This document shows positions 24,018-32,138 of a stretch of DNA of 64,000 nt, in pieces. The stretch covers positions 1,247,419 to 1,311,418 of the forward strand of contig NZ_FOHS01000001.1 of the NCBI RefSeq assembly GCF_900111515.1, in the 5' to 3' direction. A model generated the notes under the pieces. It had not been told where the DNA came from. It saw only the letters and a program-made list of their open reading frames with translations, and ran no database searches. Each line of letters opens with the position of its first letter. The first letter of the stretch is position 1. The translations under genes and the position numbers were made by a program. The stretch is from Hymenobacter actinosclerus. GTDB lineage: Bacteria > Bacteroidota > Bacteroidia > Cytophagales > Hymenobacteraceae.

Positions 24018-24839
24018 ATGATTCAGGTAACAAAAAGCGCGGCCGTGCCGGCGGTTCTGAGTCGGCGCGGCCCTCGGCACCAGCGGCAGCTAGAGCAGCT
24101 CTACGCCGCCGACCCCGCCGCCTGCCAAGTGCCCGATAATACCGTGTTGAAGTCGCACGACGGTATTTACAATGATGCCAGCGTAAAGCAGCAGCTGCGC
24201 CTCGACCAGCACAAGAAGTGTTGCTACTGCGAATCCATCTTTACCGACACCAGCTACGGCGACGTGGAGCACTTCCGGCCCAAAGCCGGCTACCAGCAAA
24301 TTTCCAAAGCGCCCCTGCAAAAGCCCGGCTACTACTGGCTGGCCTACGACTGGACCAACCTGCTCTTCTCCTGCCAGCTTTGCAATCAGGAATACAAGGG
24401 CAACTACTTTCCCCTCCGCGACCCCACCACCCGCGCCCAGTCGCACACGGATAACCTGGCCCGGGAACAGCCCCTGTTGCTGCATCCGGTGCTCGACAAT
24501 CCGGAAGCGCACCTAACCTTCGTAAAGGACGCTATTAAGCCCCTCAATGAGCGGGGCGAGGCCAGTATCGAAGCTTTCGGCCTGGACCGTCCTGATTTGG
24601 TGAAGAGCCGGTTGGACCATCTAAGAGGCTTGCTTTACGTGCGTATAGTAGGAGCATTCAAATTCACGCTACCTCTCGAAGAGCGTGAACAGGAATTTCT
24701 GACAGAGTTGAGACTCTCTGTAACTGAGGGAAGAGCGGAAGCTGATAATGCCCGGCAGCTATGGCGAGAGGCTGCTTTGGATTCGGCCGAGTATGCGGGC
24801 ATGGTGCGGGCCAACTTCCCGCACCTGCCGCGGGCCTGA
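24018..24839 (+). CDS. HNH endonuclease, PtuB-like partner of the ATPase
   Basis: 273 residues. Zinc-type cysteines C68/C69 and C71 (CCYCE) and C119/C122 (CQLCN) frame an HNH core: DVEHFRPK (about 82-89) with the catalytic histidine, and YYWLAYDWTNLLFSC. The FRPK and YKGNYFPL motifs are those of the HNH proteins that accompany Septu and retron ATPases. The start is 6 bp after the ATPase stop, so translation is probably coupled. The segment about 24590-24760 is lower in GC than the rest. Inferred role: nuclease activated on phage infection under ATPase control. Confidence 0.87.
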   Translation: MIQVTKSAAVPAVLSRRGPRHQRQLEQLYAADPAACQVPDNTVLKSHDGIYNDASVKQQLRLDQHKKCCYCESIFTDTSYGDVEHFRPKAGYQQISKAPLQKPGYYWLAYDWTNLLFSCQLCNQEYKGNYFPLRDPTTRAQSHTDNLAREQPLLLHPVLDNPEAHLTFVKDAIKPLNERGEASIEAFGLDRPDLVKSRLDHLRGLLYVRIVGAFKFTLPLEEREQEFLTELRLSVTEGRAEADNARQLWREAALDSAEYAGMVRANFPHLPRA

Positions 24840-24923
24840 CGAGGCACGCACCGCTCCGGCCGGCGTGGCAACCGCCGCCGGGAAACGCCGTTAGCTTTTC
24901 AGCCCTCTAACCTCCCGCCTCCC

Positions 24924-26255
24924 ATGTTCAACCGCCTGCGCCGGCTCTGGCAGCCCCTGCGCGAATCGCTCTGGTTTGTGCCGCTGCTCATGGTGCTGGC
25001 CGCGCTGGGCAGCGCCTTCGGGCTGGTGCAGTTCGATCAGGCCAGCAGCGTTACGGGCGCCCGGGAGCTGCCGCTGCTCTTCGGTATTGATGCGGCGGGG
25101 GCCGGCGGCATGCTCAACGCCATTGCTGGCTCCATGCTCACGGTGGCCGCCCTCACGTTTTCGCTGCTACTGGCCGCCATTGCCCAGGTCAGCAACCAGT
25201 ACTCGCCCCGGGCGCTGCGCAACTTCATGCGCGACCCGCTCAACCAGGTCGTGATGGGCTATTTCGTGAGCGTGTTCACGTACTGCCTGGTGGTGCAGGG
25301 CACCATCCGGGGGGCGGGCAGCGCCCACTTTGTGCCCACTACGGCCGTGCTGGTGGCGCTGCTGCTGGCGCTGGGCGGGGTGGCCACGCTCATCTTCTTC
25401 ATCCATCACGTGGCCGAGTCGTTGCAGACCGGCACGCTGGTCCACCAGATCATGGCCGAAACCGAGGAGGAAATCGGGCGGCTATTTCCGTTTGATTTCG
25501 GGCAGGAGCTGGAGCCTGAGCGGCTGGCTGAAGCTGAAGCCTTCGGGGCCTCGCCAACGGGTTGGTTTGCCGTGCCCGCCCCGGCCGCCGGCTACCTGCA
25601 ATACCTCGATGCGGCCGGCCTGCTGGCCTGGGCCACCCGCCACCGCACGGTATTGCGCCTGGAGCGCCACATCGGCGACTTCGTGGGCACCGGCCAGCCC
25701 CTGCTAAGCGTGCGCGCCGACATGGGCCGCACCAACCCACCGATGGCCGACTGGCCCGCCGACCTGCTGCAATTCGTAGGCCTGGGCCGGCACCGCAACC
25801 CCACCCAGGATGCGGCTTTCGGCGTGCAGCAGCTGGTTGATATTGCCCTCAAGGCCCTCTCGCCGGCCGTCAACGATACCACCACCGCCGTTATGGCCAT
25901 CGACTACCTGGGCGAGCTGACGGCCCAGCTGGCCCGGCGCGACTTCCCCGGCGTGCTGCGCTCCGACGGCCAGCACCTGCGGGTGCTGGTACGCGTGTAC
26001 TCGTTTGCCGATTACGTGCGCCTGGCCTTCGACCTGGTGCGCGGCAGCGGCGCCGGCAACCCGGCCGTGCTGCGCCGGCTGCTGCACGCGCTGGCCCTGG
26101 CCGCCAGCCAGGTGCGCGACCCCACCCGCCTGCCCGTACTCCGTCAGCAGGCCGAACTGCTGCTGGCCTGCGCGCAAGTCCACCTCAGCACCGACTACGA
26201 GCGCCAGCAGGTGCAGACGCTATACGATGAGCTGAGCCCTGCCTGGACGGGGTAG
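24924..26255 (+). CDS. DUF2254 family membrane protein
   Basis: 443 residues. Four membrane helices lie in the first 170 residues (around 18-38, 58-90, 105-130 and 145-168). A soluble C-terminal region follows, with DAAFGVQQLVDIALKALSPAVNDTTTA being the hallmark DUF2254 stretch and LRVLVRVYSFADYV in the second part. The family is widespread and of unknown function, presumed inner membrane. The TAG stop belongs to the following TAGAGACGCAT repeat. Link to the upstream defence-like pair is not implied. Confidence 0.9.
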   Translation: MFNRLRRLWQPLRESLWFVPLLMVLAALGSAFGLVQFDQASSVTGARELPLLFGIDAAGAGGMLNAIAGSMLTVAALTFSLLLAAIAQVSNQYSPRALRNFMRDPLNQVVMGYFVSVFTYCLVVQGTIRGAGSAHFVPTTAVLVALLLALGGVATLIFFIHHVAESLQTGTLVHQIMAETEEEIGRLFPFDFGQELEPERLAEAEAFGASPTGWFAVPAPAAGYLQYLDAAGLLAWATRHRTVLRLERHIGDFVGTGQPLLSVRADMGRTNPPMADWPADLLQFVGLGRHRNPTQDAAFGVQQLVDIALKALSPAVNDTTTAVMAIDYLGELTAQLARRDFPGVLRSDGQHLRVLVRVYSFADYVRLAFDLVRGSGAGNPAVLRRLLHALALAASQVRDPTRLPVLRQQAELLLACAQVHLSTDYERQQVQTLYDELSPAWTG

Positions 26256-26345
26256 AGACGCATAGTTGCGTCTCGTCGTTGACCAAAACGCCTGGACCGG
26301 ACGGTGTAGAGGCGCCTATCTGCGTCTAGTCGTTGAACGGAACGC
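26252..26345. repeat. Direct copies of the TAGAGACGCATA family
   Basis: GTAGAGACGCATAGTTGCGT followed by CTCGTCGTTGA begins in the DUF2254 stop codon. A diverged second copy (GTAGAGGCGCCTATCTGCGT, then CTAGTCGTTGAACGG) follows near 26306 in the same orientation. Each copy has its own small hairpin (AGACGCA/TGCGTCT). The region to 26503 has no other visible feature. Confidence 0.85.
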
Positions 26346-26503
26346 CCGGACGGTGCGAAAGGCCAGGTATACAACGAACCCGACGGCGTGGCCAATGAGA
26401 CGCGCATGCGCGGCTCTGCATTTCCGGACCGGGGCCAGCAGGCACAACCGCAACCGTGAAATCCCGTTATCTTGTCCGCACCACTGCCCAATCCCCTGCC
26501 TTT

Positions 26504-27949
26504 ATGAGCGACGCTACCGCCGCCCTTTCGCCGCCTCAGCCCGGCGTCCAGACCATCCCCAAAGACGACAAACGCATCACCCGCGGGTGGACCTTCTACG
26601 ACTGGGCCAACTCGGTGTATCCGCTGGTTATCACCAGCTCCATTTTCCCCATTTACTGGGGCTCGGTCGTGAAAGACCTCACGGGCACCGACAGCGGCAA
26701 AACGCCCGTCGATTTTCTGGGTATGAGCATTCCGGGCACTTCGCTCCAGAGCTACTCAGTGTCGGCGGCCTTCCTCATCATTGCCCTCATCAGCCCGCTG
26801 CTCACCGCCCTGGCCGACTACTCGGGCCGGCGGAAGCTGTTTTTGCAGGTGTTCTGCTACCTCGGGGCGGCTTCGTGCGCGGGGCTGTACTTCTTCGAGG
26901 CCAGCACGTTCACAATGGGCGTCTTCATCTTTATTATGGCCACGGTGGGCTTCTCGGGCTCCATTGTGTTCTACAACTCCTACCTGCCCGATATTTCGTC
27001 GGAGGAGAAGTTCGACTCGCTCTCGGCCCGCGGCTTCTCGATGGGCTACATCGGCTCGGTGTTGCTGCTCGTTATCTGCCTGGTGCTGATTCAGGGGCCC
27101 ACGCTGTCGGGTACGCCCCTATTCGGGCTCGGTGTAGGCGAGGCTACCCGCATCAGCTTCCTGCTCACGGGCCTGTGGTGGGCCGGTTTCGCCCAGATTC
27201 CCTTCGCCACCCTGCCCGCCGACCCCGGCCGCGCCGCCGGGGCCACCAACGATTCGGGCTGGGTACTCAACGGCTTCCGCGAGCTGGGAAAAGTGTGGGA
27301 GGAAACCAAGCGCCAGCCCAACCTTAAGCGCTTCCTGCTGGCCTATTTCACCTACAACATGGGCGTGCAAACGGTGATGTACGTGGCCACCCTCTTCGGC
27401 GACGAGGAGCTGGGGCTCGATACCACTGCGCTTATCATCACCATTCTGCTGCTGCAAATTGTGGGCATCCTGGGGGCCTGGCTGTTCGCCAAGCTCTCCG
27501 AGCGCATCGGTAATACCCGCGCCCTGAGCTGGGCGGTGTTTATCTGGATGTGCATCTGCGTGGCCGGCTACTTCGTGCAGGCGGGCTGGAGCTTCTACGT
27601 GCTGGCCTCGGTTATCGGCCTCACGATGGGGGCGGTGCAGAGCCTTTCGCGCTCCACCTATTCCAAAATCATCCCCGAAAACACGGCCAACCCGGCCGCT
27701 TACTTCAGCTTCTTCGACGTGACCGAAAAGGTGGGCATCGTGATTGGCCTGCTGGTGTTCGGCGGCATCTCGCAAATCATGGGTGGCAACATGCGCTACA
27801 GCATCCTGGCCCTCATCGTGTTCTTCATCCTGGGCCTGATTTTCCTGCTCCAGCTGCGTGGCCGCAAGCTCCGCGAAGATTCCGGCACCGATCCCGATGT
27901 ATTCCCCGGTCCCCCGCCCGCTTCGGCCATAACCAGCACACCGCTGTAG
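26504..27949 (+). CDS. MFS transporter, UMF1/Atg22-like family
   Basis: 481 residues with about 12 membrane helices. RGWTFYDWANSVYPLVI is the conserved N-terminal YDWANS motif of the UMF1 family, and ALADYSGRRK is the MFS loop 2-3 motif. Periplasmic and cytoplasmic loops are consistent with solute export or uptake across the inner membrane. I start at ATG 26504; the frame opens at 26456 but that stretch lacks coding character. The substrate is unknown. Confidence 0.92.
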   Translation: MSDATAALSPPQPGVQTIPKDDKRITRGWTFYDWANSVYPLVITSSIFPIYWGSVVKDLTGTDSGKTPVDFLGMSIPGTSLQSYSVSAAFLIIALISPLLTALADYSGRRKLFLQVFCYLGAASCAGLYFFEASTFTMGVFIFIMATVGFSGSIVFYNSYLPDISSEEKFDSLSARGFSMGYIGSVLLLVICLVLIQGPTLSGTPLFGLGVGEATRISFLLTGLWWAGFAQIPFATLPADPGRAAGATNDSGWVLNGFRELGKVWEETKRQPNLKRFLLAYFTYNMGVQTVMYVATLFGDEELGLDTTALIITILLLQIVGILGAWLFAKLSERIGNTRALSWAVFIWMCICVAGYFVQAGWSFYVLASVIGLTMGAVQSLSRSTYSKIIPENTANPAAYFSFFDVTEKVGIVIGLLVFGGISQIMGGNMRYSILALIVFFILGLIFLLQLRGRKLREDSGTDPDVFPGPPPASAITSTPL

Positions 27950-28001
27950 GAGAGGGAAAGGAAGATAAAAAGCACTTTTTCAAATCAACCGCTTACTTCC
28001 C

Positions 28002-28517
28002 ATGCACACTTCCTCGCTGCAACAGAACATCCTCGCCGAGCTCGACCACGAGCTGGCCACCACCCGTAAGCTGCTGGCCCTGGTGCCCTACGAGCACGCC
28101 GACTATCAGCCCCACCCCAAAAGCATGAAGCTCGGCAAGCTGGCGGCCCACATCGTGAACCTGCTGGCCTTCAAGCAGCTCTTCGTGCAGCACCCCAGCC
28201 GCGACTTCCTCGACCCCAACGGTCCCAAGCCCGGCCCCTCGCCTACGAGTTCCGAGGAACTGCTGGCTCGTTTCGAGGAGTACAGCGCCAGCCTGCGGGC
28301 CGCTTTGCAGGAGTCGGACGACGAAAAGCTGACGGAAAACTTCCGCCTCCACCGCGGCGAGCAGACGCTGATGGCATTCCCCAAAGCCACGGCCATTCGC
28401 ATCATGGGCCTCAACCACAGCATCCACCACCGCGGCCAGCTCAGCGTGTACCTGCGCCTGCTCGACATCCCGATTCCCGCCATGTACGGCCCCTCGGCCG
28501 ACGAGCCCGCCTGGTAG
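28002..28517 (+). CDS. DinB family protein (putative metal-dependent hydrolase fold)
   Basis: 171 residues, a four-helix bundle. Likely metal-binding histidines lie in KLAAHIVNLLA (about 51) and in LNHSIHHRGQLSVYLRLL (about 141-145), the DinB signature. DinB/YfiT proteins include thiol-dependent transferases and stress proteins, but most are uncharacterised. It follows the MFS gene by about 50 bp and may share its transcript. A second DinB-like gene lies at 40850. Confidence 0.9.
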   Translation: MHTSSLQQNILAELDHELATTRKLLALVPYEHADYQPHPKSMKLGKLAAHIVNLLAFKQLFVQHPSRDFLDPNGPKPGPSPTSSEELLARFEEYSASLRAALQESDDEKLTENFRLHRGEQTLMAFPKATAIRIMGLNHSIHHRGQLSVYLRLLDIPIPAMYGPSADEPAW

Positions 28518-28524
28518 GAAAAGG

Positions 28525-28645
28525 GAGCGTTAATCTGAGCAAAGCGAAGAATCTCGCGTGCTGATGCTGCCATAGTAATCCTGAAGTAGGGCTACTATGG
28601 CAACATCAGCACGCGAGATTCTTCGCTTTGCTCAGAATGACAGCG
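28525..28645. repeat. Palindrome P8 between convergent genes
   Basis: The left arm AGCGTTAATCTGAGCAAAGC extends through GAAGAATCTCGCGTGCTGAT, and the right arm mirrors it, ending CTCAGAATGACAGCGCT. The loop has AGTAATCCTGAAGTAG. It fills the gap between the DinB gene (plus) and the amidohydrolase gene (minus) and may end both transcripts. Confidence 0.9.
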
Positions 28646-28649
28646 CTGC

Positions 28650-30320
28650 TTACTTTTTAACCGAAAACACCTTCTCCCCGGCAATCCAGGTCTGCTGCAC
28701 CTGGGCGCCGCGGAGCTGCTCGTTGGGGGCTTTGAGCAGGTCGGTGTCGAGGACAACAAAGTCGGCGGCCATGCCGGGTTTGATGCTGCCTTTCTGCTTT
28801 TCCTCGAAGGCGGCGTGGGCGGCCCAGGTGGTCATGCCGCGCAGGGCATCGGGGCGGGAGAGGGCGTTTTCGGGTTGGAAGCCGCCGGCCGGGTAGTTCT
28901 GGGCATCCTGCCGGGCCACGGCCGCGTGGAAGCCGAAGAGCGGGTTGATGGCCTCCACCGGGAAGTCGGAGCCCAGCGCCACCTGCCCGTACTGCTTACG
29001 CAGCTGCTCGTAGGCGTAGGCGGTTTTCAGCCGCTCGACCCCCAGCCGCTCGCCGGCCCAGTACATATCGGAGGTGGCGTGGGTGGGCTGCACCGAGGGC
29101 ACGATGCCAAACTGCCCGAACTTGGGCATGTCGGCCGGCGTGATAACCTGGGCGTGCTCGATGCGCCAGCGGCGGTCCGGCTGGCCCTTCAGCGCCTCGC
29201 CGTAGATGTTGAGGATGATGCGGTTGGCCGAGTCGCCGATGGCGTGGGTATTCATCTGGAACTTGCTGGCCGCCAGCAGCCGGGCCAGCGCCCGGAATTC
29301 CTTTTCAGTGGACAGCAGAAAGCCGGTTTCCTGGGGCTTATCACTGTACGGGTGCACCAGGCAGGCCCCGCGCGAGCCCAGGGCCCCGTCGGCGTACACT
29401 TTGAACGAGCTGACGGTGAGCCGGTCCTTAAAGATGGGTCCGTTCTTCAGGTAGAAATCCTTGTTCTCTTTGGTGGGAGCCAGCATGGCGTAGAGGCGCA
29501 CCTTGAGCTTACCGGCCTGCTGGAGCTGGTCGAGGCGCTCAACATTGGCTTTTTCCAGACCCGCGTCGGCCATGCTGGTCAGGCCCACGGCCAGGCAGCG
29601 CTGCTGGGCTTCGAGCAGCATGGCTTCGGCTTCCGCCGCGCCCGGCTCCGGTATCTTGCCCGATACCAGGTCCACGGCGTTATCCACCAGCAAACCCGTG
29701 AGCCGGCCCTGGGCATCCTTGGTAATCACGCCCCCGCTGATCGGCGTGCGGGCCGTGATACCGGCCAAATCCAGCGCCTTCTGGTTCACGAGGGCCGCGT
29801 GGCCATCTACCCGCACGATGAACACGGGCGTGTTCGGAAACAGCGCGTCGAGGGTGTCTTTGGTCGGGAACTGCTTGCCCGGCCAGTCGTTCTGGTCCCA
29901 GCCGCGGCCCGTAAGCCAGGCCGCCTGCGGGTACTGCTGCCGCTGCTCGCTGAGCTTGCCCACCACCTGCGGCCACGAGTCGGTGCCGCCCAAATCGGCG
30001 TCGCGCAGGCCCAGGGCATAGCGGTAAAAGTGGCAGTGCGCATCGTAGAAGCCCGGGTAGATGAACTGCCCGCCCGCGTCCACTTCCTGCTGCGCCTGAA
30101 ACTGCCCGCGCAAGTCCTCGGCCGTGCCCACCCCCACGAACTTGCCGTCCTTCACGGCAAACGCCTGGGCCGTACTGAACACCGAATCGACGGTGTATAC
30201 CGTGGCGTTGTAGACGAGTAAATCGGCCGGCTGGCGGTTGCCGCTCGAAGTGGACTGGCAGGCGCTAAAACCGGCGGCCAGCAGTGGCAGCGCAAGAAAC
30301 GGGCGGAAACGTGAGGGCAT
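28650..30320 (-). CDS. Lipoprotein amidohydrolase (YtcJ-like)
   Basis: 556 residues. The lipobox GFSAC (about 17-21) marks an exported lipoprotein. YPGFYDAHCHFYRYA carries the HxH metal motif, TGRGWDQNDW is characteristic of the YtcJ-type family, and later histidines occur in FQMNTHAIGDSANR and WRIEHAQV. These enzymes hydrolyse amide or N-formyl bonds; the substrate is not deducible. It is followed (minus direction) by P8 at its 3' end. Confidence 0.92.
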   Translation of the reverse strand: MPSRFRPFLALPLLAAGFSACQSTSSGNRQPADLLVYNATVYTVDSVFSTAQAFAVKDGKFVGVGTAEDLRGQFQAQQEVDAGGQFIYPGFYDAHCHFYRYALGLRDADLGGTDSWPQVVGKLSEQRQQYPQAAWLTGRGWDQNDWPGKQFPTKDTLDALFPNTPVFIVRVDGHAALVNQKALDLAGITARTPISGGVITKDAQGRLTGLLVDNAVDLVSGKIPEPGAAEAEAMLLEAQQRCLAVGLTSMADAGLEKANVERLDQLQQAGKLKVRLYAMLAPTKENKDFYLKNGPIFKDRLTVSSFKVYADGALGSRGACLVHPYSDKPQETGFLLSTEKEFRALARLLAASKFQMNTHAIGDSANRIILNIYGEALKGQPDRRWRIEHAQVITPADMPKFGQFGIVPSVQPTHATSDMYWAGERLGVERLKTAYAYEQLRKQYGQVALGSDFPVEAINPLFGFHAAVARQDAQNYPAGGFQPENALSRPDALRGMTTWAAHAAFEEKQKGSIKPGMAADFVVLDTDLLKAPNEQLRGAQVQQTWIAGEKVFSVKK

Positions 30321-30387
30321 AGGGAGGTAGAAGGGAGGTGGGAACCAGCAGCAAGATAAGCGGGAGTTGGTACGCGAATCGGAACTG

Positions 30388-30541
30388 AGGCTAAAAAACT
30401 AGCTCCCCTCCTTGGAAAGGAGGGGCTGGGGGTGGTTGATGAAGGTTGAACAGAAGCTAGAAACTAGTTCTAAAATCTGTTCTGTCATCATCAACCACCC
30501 CCAGCCTCTCCTTTCCAAGGAGGGGAGCTGGTTTTTAGCCT
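30388..30541. repeat. Palindrome of the CTCCCCTCC family (P9)
   Basis: AGGCTAAAAAACTAGCTCCC, then CTCCTTGGAAAGGAGGGGCT, is mirrored by GGAGGGGAGCTGGTTTTTAG. The arms contain an internal palindrome (CCTCCTTGGAAAGGAGG) and a central ACTAGTT-like loop that is also present in the coding copy at 60436-60556. Confidence 0.9.
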
Positions 30542-30553
30542 CTAAAGGTCGTT

Positions 30554-31327
30554 CTAGTCGAAGCGCATGTGCTTCACCGACTCGCCGGAGTTCTTCAGTT
30601 CCAGTAGCGACTCGATACCGATTTTCAGGTGATTCTTCACGAAATCGGCGGTTACTTTCTTGTCGCTTTCCGACGTTTTCACACCGTCGGGCGTCATCGG
30701 GTTGTCGCTTACCAGCAGCAGCGCGCCGTGCGGGATGCTGTTGACGAAGCCCACGGTGAAGATGGTGGCCGTTTCCATATCCACGGCCATGGCCCGCACC
30801 TGGCGCAGGTACTCTTTGAACGCCTCGTCGTGCTCCCACACGCGGCGGTTGGTGGTGTACACCGTGCCGGTCCAGTAGTCGAGTTCGTACTTTTTGATCA
30901 TGCTGCTCACGGCCCGCTGCAAACGGAACGAGGGCAGGGCCGGAATTTCGGCCGGCAGGTAGTCGTCGGATGTACCCTCGCCCCGGATGGCGGCGATGGG
31001 CAGAATCAGGTCGCCGAGCTTGGTGTTGGACTTGAGGCCGCCGCACTTGCCCAGAAACAGGGCCGCCTTGGGCTTCACGGCCGACAGCAGGTCCATAACA
31101 GTGGCCGCCATCGGTGAGCCCATGCCGAAGTTGATGATGGTAATACCGTTGGCCGTAGCCGTCTGCATGGGCTTATCGAGGCCGCGCACTTCGGTGCCGA
31201 ACTGCTCGGCAAACATGCTCACGTAATTGCCGAAGTTGGTCAGCAGAATGTACTGGCCGAACTCCTCTAATTCGACTCCGGTATAGCGCGGGAGCCAGTT
31301 TTTAACAATTTCGTCTTTAGTCTTCAT
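30554..31327 (-). CDS. AMP nucleosidase, Bacteroidota type
   Basis: 257 residues of the nucleoside phosphorylase fold. KCGGLKSNTKLGDLILPIAA and VDMETATIFTVGF are the substrate-binding motifs, and LLLVSDNPMTPDGVKTS the conserved C-terminal aspartate loop. AMP nucleosidase splits AMP to adenine and ribose 5-phosphate, adjusting adenylate pools. This short form lacks the N-terminal domain of enterobacterial Amn. The start at 31327 gives MKTKDEIVKNWLPRYTG, the usual beginning; ATG 31333 is two codons upstream. Confidence 0.9.
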   Translation of the reverse strand: MKTKDEIVKNWLPRYTGVELEEFGQYILLTNFGNYVSMFAEQFGTEVRGLDKPMQTATANGITIINFGMGSPMAATVMDLLSAVKPKAALFLGKCGGLKSNTKLGDLILPIAAIRGEGTSDDYLPAEIPALPSFRLQRAVSSMIKKYELDYWTGTVYTTNRRVWEHDEAFKEYLRQVRAMAVDMETATIFTVGFVNSIPHGALLLVSDNPMTPDGVKTSESDKKVTADFVKNHLKIGIESLLELKNSGESVKHMRFD

Positions 31328-31496
31328 ATACAAGGGTTAGGGTTGCGAAAGATAAGCTTACACCGAAAACGGCAGCAGCCAGCAGCAGCGGCCGGCGCAG
31401 TGAGCCGGAAAAGGGCAGGTACAAAAAAACCGTCGGTACCCACGAAAGCGGGTGCGACGGCACGGAATGAAAAGCGGGCGTGAAACCCTGGGGCCG

Positions 31497-31504
31497 TACC
31501 TTTG
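31497..31504 (+). promoter_or_regulatory. TACCTTTG promoter box abutting a start codon
   Basis: TACCTTTG matches TAnnTTTG exactly and is followed after 6 nt by ATG 31511. With transcription starting a few bases after the box, the mRNA would have almost no leader. Confidence 0.6.
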
Positions 31505-31510
31505 GAGGTG

Positions 31511-31957
31511 ATGCAAGAGCTGAACCTGCCGCCTTTCGAAGCCAAAGTTACACAAAGCGGCGAAAATCTACTAATCTGGGACGTGCTGCGTCGTCGCCAC
31601 GTCGTGCTCACGCCCGAGGAGTGGGTGCGCCAACATCTGGTGCATTACCTGATCAATCACCGCGGCTACCCCAAGGGCCTGCTGAGCCTGGAGCGCGGCC
31701 ACCAGTACAACCAGCGCCAGAAACGCACCGATTTGCTGGCGCTAGATACCGCCGGCCAACCCCTATTGCTGGTCGAGTGCAAGCGCCCCACCGTGCCCAT
31801 TACGCCCGCCGTGGCCCACCAGATAGCCACCTACAACCTCACCATCGGCGCGCCACTGCTGCTGCTCAGCAACGGGCTGGAACACTATTGCTGGCGCGTC
31901 GACGCCGGGAAGCGCACCAACGAGCGGCTGAGTGAGGTGCCCTTTTTTAGCTGTTAG
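31511..31957 (+). CDS. Orphan HsdR N-terminal-like nuclease-fold protein
   Basis: 148 residues forming one type I restriction enzyme R N-terminal (HSDR_N_2-like) domain. The PD-(D/E)XK core is RTDLLALD...PLLLVECKRP, with the catalytic D-ECK set visible. Full HsdR has helicase domains after this part; here nothing follows and no hsdM or hsdS is near. Proteins like this are common in Bacteroidota, of unknown function. ATG 31511 is preferred over TTG 31502 because of the promoter box. The last codons (SC, stop) are made by the TAGCTGTTAGCTG repeat. Confidence 0.85.
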   Translation: MQELNLPPFEAKVTQSGENLLIWDVLRRRHVVLTPEEWVRQHLVHYLINHRGYPKGLLSLERGHQYNQRQKRTDLLALDTAGQPLLLVECKRPTVPITPAVAHQIATYNLTIGAPLLLLSNGLEHYCWRVDAGKRTNERLSEVPFFSC

Positions 31958-32138
31958 CTGTTAGCTTTCGTGTAGTTGGCAGCAGAACATGTCATTCAGA
32001 GCGCAGCGAAGAATCTCGCGTGCTGATGTTGCATTTATCTGTCAACGTCAGCACGCGAGATTCTTCGCTGCGCTCTGAATGACGTTCCTTTAGCTAACAG
32101 CTAACAGCTAACAGCTAACAGCTAACAGCTAACAGCTG
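31949..32138. repeat. Nested palindrome P10 with AGCTAAC heptamer array
   Basis: Outer arms are AGCTGTTAGCTGTTAGCT (31949-31966) and, on the right, about six AGCTAAC heptamers (32092-32138). The inner arms (31985-32089) are GTCATTCAGAGCGCAGCGAA and mirror, with CGCGTGCTGA in the stem. It joins the convergent HsdR-like and bioF genes and supplies both stop codons. Confidence 0.95.

Noticed and set aside
32092..32138. Short tandem AGCTAAC repeats as an attachment site or phage end
   Set aside because: They lie within a nested palindrome and no integrase or phage gene is near.
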